From Verrucomicrobiota bacterium (lineage in GTDB: Bacteria > Verrucomicrobiota > Verrucomicrobiia > Chthoniobacterales > UBA10450): a stretch of DNA of 10,198 nt. Numbering within the stretch: the stretch's first letter is position 1; every line of letters starts with the position of its first letter. The position numbers and the translations under genes were made by a program. Of this stretch, positions 1 through 5,883 are shown piece after piece. The DNA lies in assembly GCA_003219355.1 (NCBI GenBank), contig QHOQ01000162.1:1-10198 (forward strand), in the 5' to 3' direction. Under the pieces are notes generated by a model. That model was not told the origin of the DNA and ran no database searches. It worked only from the letters and a program-made list of their open reading frames with translations.

Positions 1-198
1 GATCTCGCCGAAATCCAGCGACTCCTGAACGGCAAAGAAAGCATTTCTCCCTCGTGTTTCGACGCTTTCCGTAAATTCTGCCGGCAATTTTTGTGCGAAT
101 CAGTTGGGGCAACAACCGATCATCATCTCCACTTCGCCAGTCGATTTTCCCCGGTATCAGCCTTTGTGGCGGTTGTGTAACGCTGTTAACAAGTCGCT
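1..198. other. Region upstream of dnaA, possible oriC flank
   Basis: This is the 198 bp left of the dnaA start. One plus-strand frame is open from base 1 to a TAA at 178-180 (59 codons, no convincing start inside the window) and could be the tail of an unrecognised gene. A minus-strand ATG at 44-42, preceded by GAGGG, could instead begin a gene leaving the window leftwards; its 14 visible codons match nothing I know. Three TGTG motifs (about 90, 164 and 173) resemble one half of an inverted DnaA box, but none reaches 6 of 9 matches to TTATCCACA. A GTTAAC site lies at 185-190. Position beside dnaA makes an origin plausible, but the sequence does not show one. Confidence 0.3.
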
Positions 199-1563
199 AT
201 GGACAAGAAATGTACTCAACTGTGGCAGCGATTGTCCGCCACCTTAAAGTCGCAGTTGAGTCCCGATTCATTCAAACGCTGGTTTTCGGCCGTTGAATTG
301 GTTGAAGCCGGTGATAAATCGCTCACCTTCTGCGTTCCAAATAACATCTATCAGTTTTGGATCGAGAGTAATTATATGGCCGCCTTGCAGAACGCCATTA
401 TCATGACTTTGGGCGGCCCACGCGGCATAAACTTTTCCTCTCCGTCGGGTGGCCCTGCCGCACAAATATCGGTGGAGGATGCAGCCACACTGAAAGAGCT
501 TTCACCAGAGTCACGGCGCGACACGAAAGCGATGTCGAGCGTGCCCGGGCTCAATCCGCGAAACACGTTCGAGTCGTTTGTAGTCGGGCCGAACAACGAG
601 ATTGCACACGCCGCCAGTGTAGCCGTCGCACAGACGCCGGCGCGTACTTACAACCCGCTGTTCATTTACGGCGGCGTAGGTCTTGGCAAGACGCACCTGA
701 TGCAGGCTATTGGACAATACGTTTGGGCGAAGAAGAAGAATACCAAGGTGATGTATCTCTCCAGCGAACTGTTCATCAACGAGTTCATCGATGCCATCCA
801 GCATAGTACTCTGGTCAAATTTCGAAAGCGTTATCGCCAGGCCGATGTCCTTTTGATTGACGACATTCAATTCCTTGGGGGCAAGGAGCGTTCCCAGGAA
901 GAATTTTTTCACACGTTCAACACGCTTTTCGACGGACATAAACAGATCGTGCTTTCCAGCGACCGGCCCGCGTCGGAGATCGCGAACCTGGAGCACCGGT
1001 TGGTTTCACGCTTCGAATGGGGGCTTACCGCCGAGCTCCAGCCGCCGGACATCGAGACGCGCATGGCGATCTTGCGTAAAAAGGCGCGCACGTTGCAAAT
1101 CAAGCTGCAGGATGAGGTTTTCGAGTTTATCGCCAACCGCATTCGCTCGAACGTGCGTCGTCTTGAGGGCGCCCTCATGCGCGTTGCCTCCTTTGCGTCG
1201 CTTAGCGGAAAAGAGCTCACACAGGAAGTTGTTGAGCATCTGCTAAAAGATATTTTGCAGGAAGAGGGACGGCATTCCATTACGATCGAACAAATCCAGC
1301 GGCGCGTAGCCGAACACTTTGATGTGCGAATCGCCGATATGACCAGCAAACGGCGTCCGGCCAGCATCGCGTTTCCGAGGCAGGTCGCGATGTATCTGGC
1401 GCGTGAGCTGACCAAGGCATCCCTTAATGAGATTGGGGATGCATTTGGCGGACGCGATCACGGCACCGTCCTGCACGCCTGCAAACTGGTGAAGAAACGC
1501 ATGGGCGAACAGGACAATCTTCGGCAGACGATTTCCTTCATCGACAGCTCGTTGCAGAGGTAG
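199..1563 (+). CDS. dnaA: Chromosomal replication initiator protein DnaA
   Basis: DnaA binds DnaA boxes at oriC as an ATP-dependent oligomer, melts the origin and recruits the DnaB helicase. The protein has 454 residues, normal for the family. Domain I (about 1-85) is followed by a short variable linker (about 86-120) and the AAA+ domain. Walker A is GGVGLGKTH (158-166), Walker B is LLIDDIQF (218-225), sensor I is near 250-257, the arginine-finger segment RLVSRFEWGL is 268-277 and the sensor II segment NVRRLEGAL is 318-326. Domain IV carries KRRP (384-387) and the signature GGRDHGTVLHAC (417-428). The signature has Gly422 where E. coli has Thr435, a base-contacting residue. The ATG at 199 fits the normal N-terminus, although no Shine-Dalgarno sequence precedes it. 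dnaN follows after 131 bp on the same strand. Confidence 0.98.
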   Translation: MDKKCTQLWQRLSATLKSQLSPDSFKRWFSAVELVEAGDKSLTFCVPNNIYQFWIESNYMAALQNAIIMTLGGPRGINFSSPSGGPAAQISVEDAATLKELSPESRRDTKAMSSVPGLNPRNTFESFVVGPNNEIAHAASVAVAQTPARTYNPLFIYGGVGLGKTHLMQAIGQYVWAKKKNTKVMYLSSELFINEFIDAIQHSTLVKFRKRYRQADVLLIDDIQFLGGKERSQEEFFHTFNTLFDGHKQIVLSSDRPASEIANLEHRLVSRFEWGLTAELQPPDIETRMAILRKKARTLQIKLQDEVFEFIANRIRSNVRRLEGALMRVASFASLSGKELTQEVVEHLLKDILQEEGRHSITIEQIQRRVAEHFDVRIADMTSKRRPASIAFPRQVAMYLARELTKASLNEIGDAFGGRDHGTVLHACKLVKKRMGEQDNLRQTISFIDSSLQR

Positions 1564-1694
1564 CGGCGATTAACCTCAATCGCCCGGGCAGTTCGCGCCA
1601 GCCGCTCTTTATCGACTTGCCGATCTCACCGGTTACCACTTTACGGTTGCCGAACAAAATTGAAAGCCTTACATCTTAATCGCTCCTTTCCATC
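1564..1694 (+). promoter_or_regulatory. dnaA-dnaN intergenic region with hairpin and weak promoter candidate
   Basis: Directly after the dnaA stop, GGCGATT (1565-1571) and AATCGCC (1578-1584) form a perfect 7-bp stem with a 6-nt loop. No T-run follows, so it is not a canonical intrinsic terminator; it could protect the dnaA mRNA end or attenuate readthrough. Further on, TTGCCG (1647-1652) and TTACAT (1669-1674), 16 bp apart, are only a weak sigma70-like pair. TTATCGACT (1609-1617) matches 7 of 9 positions of the DnaA box, which alone is not significant. The dnaN ATG has no Shine-Dalgarno sequence in front of it. Confidence 0.35.
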
Positions 1695-2792
1695 ATGAAA
1701 TTCAATGTCACGAAAGAAAAGCTGCTTGAGGGTCTGCAACAGGTTCAAAACGTAGTAAGCACGCGGACGACTCTTCCAATCCTTTCCAATGTTCTGTTGC
1801 AGGCAAACGGCAACGAAGTTCATCTCACCACGACCGATCTTGATGTGGGGGTTCGGGGCAGTTTCGAAGCCGAAGTGGAAAAGGAGGGTGCGACCACGCT
1901 CCCGGCGCGTCGCCTTTTCAACATTATTCGCGAGCTGCCTTCCAGCGGAATTCAGATCGATGTCGATGGAAAGAACGCCGCATCCATCCGAAGCGGGCAA
2001 AGCTTTTTCAAGATTCTTGGATTGCCGGAGGAAGAGTTTCCGCCCCTTCCGAAATTTGAGGACGCGAAGGTTGTGACGATTCGTCAAAAAGAACTGCGCG
2101 ATGGCTTGCGCAAAACTTCATACGCGATTTCGACGGACGAGACCCGCTACGTGCTCAATGGCGTCCTTTTCAGTTTCAAGGACAACAAACTCACCCTTGT
2201 GGCCACGGATGGACGCCGGCTCGCTATGCTCGATATCGAACTGGAATTCCCGCGCAGCCACGAAGCCGACATCATCGTCCCGACGAAGGCGGTTACGGAA
2301 TTACAGCGACTGCTTACCGATGACGGCGAAGTGAAAGTGAGCATGGGCAGCGGACAAATCGCGTTCGATCTCAATAAGACGCTGCTCGTCTCCAAGTTGA
2401 TCGAAGGCAACTATCCAAATTACAAGCAGGTCATCCCATCGGAAGCAAAAGAGCGCGTCACGCTCGAGCGCGAGACGTTCCTGAATTCATTGCGACGCGT
2501 TTCGTTGCTGGCGAGCGACAAATCGAACTCGATCAAACTGAATTTCAGCAAAAACAACATCGAGATCACGGCCAATACGCCGGAAGTCGGCGAAGCGAAG
2601 GAATCGCTTGCCGTCGTCTACAAAGGTCGTGATTTTTCCATCGCTTTTAATCCCGAGTTTCTTATGGCGCCGTTGCGTAACCTGACGGAGGACGAAGTCT
2701 TTCTCGATCTCATTGACGAAATGAGCCCCGGTGTCCTGAAAATTCAGACGCCGTTTCTTTACGTGCTGATGCCGATGCGCATCAGCTCCTGA
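1695..2792 (+). CDS. dnaN: DNA polymerase III subunit beta (sliding clamp)
   Basis: DnaN forms the dimeric ring that encircles DNA and tethers DNA polymerase III and other clamp-binding proteins. The 365-residue length is typical of the three-subdomain bacterial clamp. Recognisable family stretches are the N-terminal MKFNVTKEKLLEGLQQVQ, the RTTLPILSNVLL segment near 24-35, the LVATDGRRLAM segment of the central domain (about 168-178), the LIEGNYPNYKQVIP segment (about 236-249) and the C-terminal YVLMPMRI motif near the clamp binding pocket. The ATG at 1695 gives the standard N-terminus. It probably shares transcription with dnaA, with a possible promoter of its own between them. Its last 11 bp overlap the end of the convergent glycosyltransferase gene, and a strong hairpin starts 10 bp after its stop. 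recF, the common next gene, is absent here. Confidence 0.98.
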   Translation: MKFNVTKEKLLEGLQQVQNVVSTRTTLPILSNVLLQANGNEVHLTTTDLDVGVRGSFEAEVEKEGATTLPARRLFNIIRELPSSGIQIDVDGKNAASIRSGQSFFKILGLPEEEFPPLPKFEDAKVVTIRQKELRDGLRKTSYAISTDETRYVLNGVLFSFKDNKLTLVATDGRRLAMLDIELEFPRSHEADIIVPTKAVTELQRLLTDDGEVKVSMGSGQIAFDLNKTLLVSKLIEGNYPNYKQVIPSEAKERVTLERETFLNSLRRVSLLASDKSNSIKLNFSKNNIEITANTPEVGEAKESLAVVYKGRDFSIAFNPEFLMAPLRNLTEDEVFLDLIDEMSPGVLKIQTPFLYVLMPMRISS

Positions 2793-3744
2793 CTTGTTTT
2801 CCTGGAAGACAGGCTTCCAGCCTGTTGATTAGTGCATCGCGAACGGCCTCGAATCCAAGCGATGGCATGTTCCCGGCTGGCGCCTGAATTACTTGCACCT
2901 TTTCATTCTTAGGCGCCCAAATCTCTGGATTGGTCGGACCGAAAAGCAAAATGCAATTTGCATCCGCGGCGGCGGCAAGCTGCGAAATCCCGCTGTCGTG
3001 TCCAAGGAAAATCGCGTTTTCGAATAGCGCGGCGAGCACCGGCAACCGAATATTTCTCGCAAACTGAATGCGGTCGCTTTTCCAAGTCATTCGAAGCTGA
3101 TTCGTTCGATTTTCGTCTGCTTCGCCCGAAACAATGACCAGCGATCCTTGAAAATTATCCGAGCCAAGCAGGTAATTGCCGGTATTGATCCAATTTTCGA
3201 GCGGCCAATTCTTTTTTTCACTTCCGCTGCCGGGGTGAAGCACGACGACCGGCTTGGAAGACCGATCAACCAGTTTTTCGAGTGCGATCCGGTCTGTCTC
3301 CAATGGGAAGATTCTTGCGGCGAGATCATCAACGCGTAGACCCAATTCCTCCAGCGGCCGTGCGAGCTGGCGCGTGGCATGCTCGGGCTCCTCGATCTTC
3401 GCCGGTCCGCGAATCAGTCGTTCAACCCCGCACTGGCGCAGATTATTTTCAAAGATTTCATCCGGATCGTAGAGATAGCTAATGACCAAATCAAAATTGG
3501 CGAAATAATCTGCCAACTCTGGAGGCAACTCGGAACTCTTCGCAAAAAAACTGGAGAGTGGTCCGTATTCGATTGAACGAACGGTTTGTGCGTAGAACCG
3601 ATTTTCCGCAAGCACAGCGATATGCTTGTAGCCGAGAATCTCAATGTGTGACCGAGGATAGGCGTCACGCAGTGCCTTGAGTGCGGGCAAGGTGAGGATG
3701 AAATCGCCGATCGCGCCGCCGCGTATGACCAGAATGCGTTTCAT
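2782..3744 (-). CDS. Glycosyltransferase family 9 (ADP-heptose:LPS heptosyltransferase-like)
   Basis: GT9 enzymes are cytoplasmic GT-B transferases that usually add heptose from ADP-heptose to the lipopolysaccharide inner core. The N-terminal Rossmann domain begins MKRILVIRGGAIGDFILTLP, with Asp14 at the position of the proposed catalytic base. The C-terminal nucleotide-binding domain has HPGSGSEKKNWP (170-181), GHDSGISQLAAA (248-259) and FGPTNPEIWAP (268-278). Family members usually have His where this protein has Gln255. At 320 residues the length is normal. I chose the ATG at 3744 because the domain starts there and AGGA lies 4 nt upstream; the frame is open further upstream, but that part is repeat DNA. 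It is the last gene of the leftward miaB group. Its stop lies inside dnaN, and residues 307-315 are encoded by a palindromic hairpin. The exact acceptor sugar cannot be read from sequence. Confidence 0.88.
   Translation of the reverse strand: MKRILVIRGGAIGDFILTLPALKALRDAYPRSHIEILGYKHIAVLAENRFYAQTVRSIEYGPLSSFFAKSSELPPELADYFANFDLVISYLYDPDEIFENNLRQCGVERLIRGPAKIEEPEHATRQLARPLEELGLRVDDLAARIFPLETDRIALEKLVDRSSKPVVVLHPGSGSEKKNWPLENWINTGNYLLGSDNFQGSLVIVSGEADENRTNQLRMTWKSDRIQFARNIRLPVLAALFENAIFLGHDSGISQLAAAADANCILLFGPTNPEIWAPKNEKVQVIQAPAGNMPSLGFEAVRDALINRLEACLPGKQVRS
2802..2825. repeat. Palindromic repeat with two competing hairpins, downstream of dnaN
   Basis: CTGGAAG (2802-2808) pairs perfectly with CTTCCAG (2814-2820) around a 5-nt loop. 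ACAGGCT (2809-2815) pairs perfectly with AGCCTGT (2819-2825) around TCC. The two stems share bases, so only one can form at a time. The site starts 10 bp after the dnaN stop, where a hairpin could terminate or protect dnaN mRNA, although only a weak T-rich stretch follows. On the other strand it encodes residues 307-315 of the glycosyltransferase, close to its C-terminus. Confidence 0.7.
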
Positions 3745-3751
3745 GTCGTCC

Positions 3752-3813
3752 TGTAGAGGCCGCAGTCCCCAGCGGCAGCCTTCAGTCCGGTCGCCGAGAC
3801 GGCCGCCACTACA
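3752..3813. repeat. 62-bp imperfect inverted repeat between glycosyltransferase and membrane protein genes
   Basis: The left arm read on the plus strand (TGTAGAGGCCGCAGTC, from 3752) and the right arm read on the minus strand (TGTAGTGGCGGCCGTC, from 3813) agree at 13 of 16 positions, so the element can fold into a long imperfect hairpin. It fills almost the whole 71-bp gap between the membrane protein stop and the glycosyltransferase start, and its edge touches the AGGA ribosome-binding sequence of the latter. The TGTAG ends resemble those of the other palindromes in this window. It could be a REP- or MITE-like element or an intra-operon mRNA stabiliser. Confidence 0.6.
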
Positions 3814-3815
3814 CT

Positions 3816-4364
3816 TTAATATCGCGTAAACGCGAAACCGAGAAGGGTCGCGCCGTAGAGCAGTGCTATGCCGTGCAAGAAACGCCAGCGGAAGTTGCTG
3901 CGCGCACTCCAATTAATTTGATCGCGAAGCAAATACGGCATCGTGACCCAGAACAAGCCGGCGACGACAAGCACGTAAGCAAACACGGTCACGAGTAACC
4001 GACTCGTTTCGTAGCGCAAAAACGCCGCGTCGAGCAGCGGTTCGACCGCAAGTAAGCAGAGGATTCCCAGGGCGCGCACAGCGAGGAACTCGTCGACGAA
4101 ACGCAGCGCGAGCACGTAGCCAATCGGAAGCGCGATGAGGAGTGGCCGCCGGAAAGCTGCAAATTCTCCCATCTCGATCGTCGCTAGCAACCAAAACGTC
4201 CAGAGAAGAGAGATAGTCAGCAGAACGACTCCGGCGACACGAGAGCGCGGAAAGCGTTGCGCGACATTGGCGAGGTCTGGTTTGAACAATCCGGGCAAAC
4301 TGATCAAAATCAGGAACGCACCCGCGACGATTCCCGCGGTTTGGAGGGACAGATGGTAAATCAT
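3816..4364 (-). CDS. Hypothetical multi-pass inner-membrane protein
   Basis: I do not recognise a family. The protein has 182 residues and about six hydrophobic helices, near 8-26, 43-62, 73-90, 96-115, 121-144 and 160-178, joined by short loops. Charged spots include KPD at 28-30, RRP at 72-74 and the basic segment around 153-162. There is no signal peptide separate from the first helix and no catalytic motif that I can identify. The start at 4364 overlaps the miaB stop by four bases (ATGA), which favours translational coupling and outranks the longer reading from 4421. No Shine-Dalgarno sequence is visible, consistent with coupling. Sitting between miaB and a lipopolysaccharide-type glycosyltransferase, it may have an envelope role, but that is only context. 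Confidence 0.75.
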   Translation of the reverse strand: MIYHLSLQTAGIVAGAFLILISLPGLFKPDLANVAQRFPRSRVAGVVLLTISLLWTFWLLATIEMGEFAAFRRPLLIALPIGYVLALRFVDEFLAVRALGILCLLAVEPLLDAAFLRYETSRLLVTVFAYVLVVAGLFWVTMPYLLRDQINWSARSNFRWRFLHGIALLYGATLLGFAFTRY

Positions 4365-5794
4365 GTTCGCCGCGGCGAATCCGTTCTGTGGCCCCGAAAA
4401 CTTTCGGGGTTGGACGCGCATGAAGTTGGCAGGACCGGCGTGCCATACAAGCTGAATCCGTTCGACTGAATCTCCCCGGCGAGTCGCTCATCGCTTTCAA
4501 ACACGACAATCTTGTTCGTCCGCGTACGGCCCATTAAGCGCGCCGGATTCGTTTTGCTCCGCCCCTCGCAAAGAACTTCTACGTCGCGACCAACCAATCG
4601 CTCGTTCGCCCGTCGGGCTGACTCGTTCACGACCAGAAGCAAATCCTGATTCCGCTCTTCTTTGACGGGCTCCTCAATTTGCTCCTGCATTTCGGCAGCT
4701 GGCGTGTCGCGTCGTGGTGAATACCGGAAAATGAATGCGTTATCGAACTGGATACGTTCAACCAGGTCGCGCGTTCGCCTATAATCGCTATCGGTTTCGC
4801 CGGGAAAGCCAACAATGATGTCGGTCGTAATCGCGATGCCTTTGCGCGCCTGCCGGATTCGCCGGACAAGATCGACATATTTTTCCGCGGTGTAAGCCCG
4901 ATGCATCGCTTTGAGGATTTTGTTGGAACCGGATTGCAGTGGCAGATGAACGTGCTCAGCCAATTTTGGCAGCCGCGCAAATGCGTTGATCAAGTCATCC
5001 CGGAATCCGATTGGATGAGGCGAAGTAAAGCGGAGCCGCTCCAGTCCATCGATCCGGTGCACCGCTTCGAGCAATTGCACAAATGGACTTTTATTATCGA
5101 TCTTCGGAAATTCGTGGCGCCCATACAAATTCACAATCTGCCCGAGCAGCGTAACTTCCTTCACTCCCCGCGCGACCAGCTCGCGAACTTCGCGCACAAT
5201 TTCATCAATGGAACGGCTGCGCTCCGCTCCGCGCGTCAGCGGAACAATGCAGAAGGTACAATGCATGTTGCATCCTTGAATGATTGAAACGAAAGCGGTC
5301 GCCTGCCGTGGTGTGAGTTGCTGCTCGCGAATTGTCTCCTGCGAGCCGGGCTCTTCGGCGATATCGACGATCGAGAAGCGTAAATCGTCCATTCTGCTGT
5401 GGCCGGGCTCGGCGACCCCGGCTACAACTGCGCGTTTCCGCGCCACGAATTCGTCCACGTAATCCGCGACGCGATGGAATTTCTGAGTCCCGACGACGAG
5501 GTCGACATGCGGCAAATTCTTCAGCAGAGACTCGCCACGCGCCTGCGCCATGCAGCCAAGGAAACCGAATACAACGTGCGGCCGCTCTTTTGCGATGCTG
5601 CCGAGCATTCCCATTTTGCCGAGCGCCTTTTGATCGGCCATGTCGCGCACGCTGCAGGTATTCAACAGCACCACGTCGGCGTCGCTTTCGTTTTCTACGC
5701 GTTTATAGCCACGTGTAACGAGCGAGTGCGCGACTTGTTCCGAGTCGCGCTCGTTCATCTGGCAGCCGTAAGTTTTGATAAAAAATTTCGGCAT
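4361..5794 (-). CDS. miaB: tRNA-2-methylthio-N6-dimethylallyladenosine synthase MiaB
   Basis: MiaB is a cytoplasmic radical-SAM methylthiotransferase that converts i6A37 to ms2i6A37 in tRNAs reading U-starting codons. The 477-residue protein begins MPKFFIKTYGCQMNERDS. The N-terminal cluster cysteines are Cys11, Cys47 (NTCSVR) and Cys81 (FLGCMAQ). The radical-SAM CxxxCxxC motif is Cys175, Cys179 and Cys182, and a TRAM domain starts near 404. I chose the ATG at 5794 because family members start there; a longer frame reaches a GTG at 5881. No Shine-Dalgarno sequence is seen. Three oddities: residues 123-133 in the inter-domain linker are encoded by a palindrome; GQIVN (219-223) replaces the usual GQNVN; and the last TRAM strands are about six residues short, followed by a tail of about 25 residues partly encoded by another palindrome. 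The stop overlaps the next gene (ATGA). Confidence 0.95.
   Translation of the reverse strand: MPKFFIKTYGCQMNERDSEQVAHSLVTRGYKRVENESDADVVLLNTCSVRDMADQKALGKMGMLGSIAKERPHVVFGFLGCMAQARGESLLKNLPHVDLVVGTQKFHRVADYVDEFVARKRAVVAGVAEPGHSRMDDLRFSIVDIAEEPGSQETIREQQLTPRQATAFVSIIQGCNMHCTFCIVPLTRGAERSRSIDEIVREVRELVARGVKEVTLLGQIVNLYGRHEFPKIDNKSPFVQLLEAVHRIDGLERLRFTSPHPIGFRDDLINAFARLPKLAEHVHLPLQSGSNKILKAMHRAYTAEKYVDLVRRIRQARKGIAITTDIIVGFPGETDSDYRRTRDLVERIQFDNAFIFRYSPRRDTPAAEMQEQIEEPVKEERNQDLLLVVNESARRANERLVGRDVEVLCEGRSKTNPARLMGRTRTNKIVVFESDERLAGEIQSNGFSLYGTPVLPTSCASNPESFRGHRTDSPRRT
4392..4409. repeat. Perfect palindrome inside the 3' end of miaB
   Basis: CCCCGAAA (4392-4399) and TTTCGGGG (4402-4409) are perfect 8-bp arms around a 2-nt spacer. 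On the minus strand the palindrome encodes residues of the non-family tail of MiaB (within NPESFRG, 462-468), after the TRAM core has ended. It lies about 30 bp before the miaB stop and the start of the coupled membrane protein, so a hairpin here could affect coupling or mRNA stability. Confidence 0.65.
5398..5426. repeat. 29-bp near-palindrome inserted in frame in miaB
   Basis: The 29 bp agree with their own reverse complement except at five mirror mismatches including the centre, with stem GCCGGG/CCCGGC and TGT/ACA ends. On the minus strand the unit starts TGTAG, like the other repeats in this window. It encodes MiaB residues 123-133, in the poorly conserved linker between the N-terminal cluster domain and the radical-SAM domain, so an insertion there would be tolerated. 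The reading frame is intact. Confidence 0.6.
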
Positions 5795-5835
5795 GGACGG
5801 GACGAAAATAATACACGGCAGCGCGCGCTCCGCCA

Positions 5836-5844
5836 TTATCCACT
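5836..5844 (+). promoter_or_regulatory. DnaA-box-like 9-mer between miaB and mtnP
   Basis: TTATCCACT matches 8 of 9 positions of the DnaA-box consensus TTATCCACA. It lies in the 89-bp divergent gap between the miaB and mtnP starts, next to the candidate mtnP promoter. It is a single site, so chance occurrence is quite possible. The best other match noticed between genes scores 7 of 9. Confidence 0.3.
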
Positions 5845-5873
5845 TTTCATCGTGTCGATCTTTAGGATTTAAT
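5844..5873 (+). promoter_or_regulatory. Candidate mtnP promoter
   Basis: TTTTCA (5844-5849, 4 of 6 to the sigma70 -35 box) and TTTAAT (5868-5873, 5 of 6 to the -10 box) are 18 bp apart. Transcription would start near 5880, only a few bases before the mtnP ATG at 5884. This fits the lack of a Shine-Dalgarno sequence there and suggests a near-leaderless mRNA. The boxes are common in random sequence, so this is tentative. Confidence 0.3.
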
Positions 5874-5883
5874 CGCAGCACAA

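Noticed and set aside
1..44. Divergent gene starting at 44 with a GAGGG sequence upstream
   Set aside because: Only 14 codons are visible, with rare-looking Arg codons and no recognisable sequence; the opposite frame is equally open.
160..190. DnaA boxes just upstream of dnaA
   Set aside because: TGTG-containing 9-mers match only about 5 of 9 consensus positions, no better than expected by chance.
511..1415. Long antisense open frames across dnaA
   Set aside because: They lie opposite strongly conserved DnaA coding sequence, show no recognisable motif and are typical shadows in GC-rich third positions.
3745..3912. Upstream extension of the glycosyltransferase by 56 residues
   Set aside because: The extra residues are encoded by an inverted repeat and the end of the membrane protein gene, and the conserved Rossmann start is at 3744.
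3913..4509. Open frame of 198 codons overlapping the membrane protein and miaB end
   Set aside because: It is rich in Arg, Ser and Cys, resembles an out-of-frame reading, and conflicts with the ATGA-coupled membrane protein and the MiaB tail.
5399..5872. Plus-strand open frame of 157 codons opposite miaB
   Set aside because: The minus strand carries unmistakable MiaB motifs through the whole stretch, so this is a shadow.
5795..5881. GTG or ATG starts for miaB upstream of 5794
   Set aside because: Family members begin at MPKFFIKTYGCQ; the extra residues show no conservation, and the region looks like a divergent promoter.
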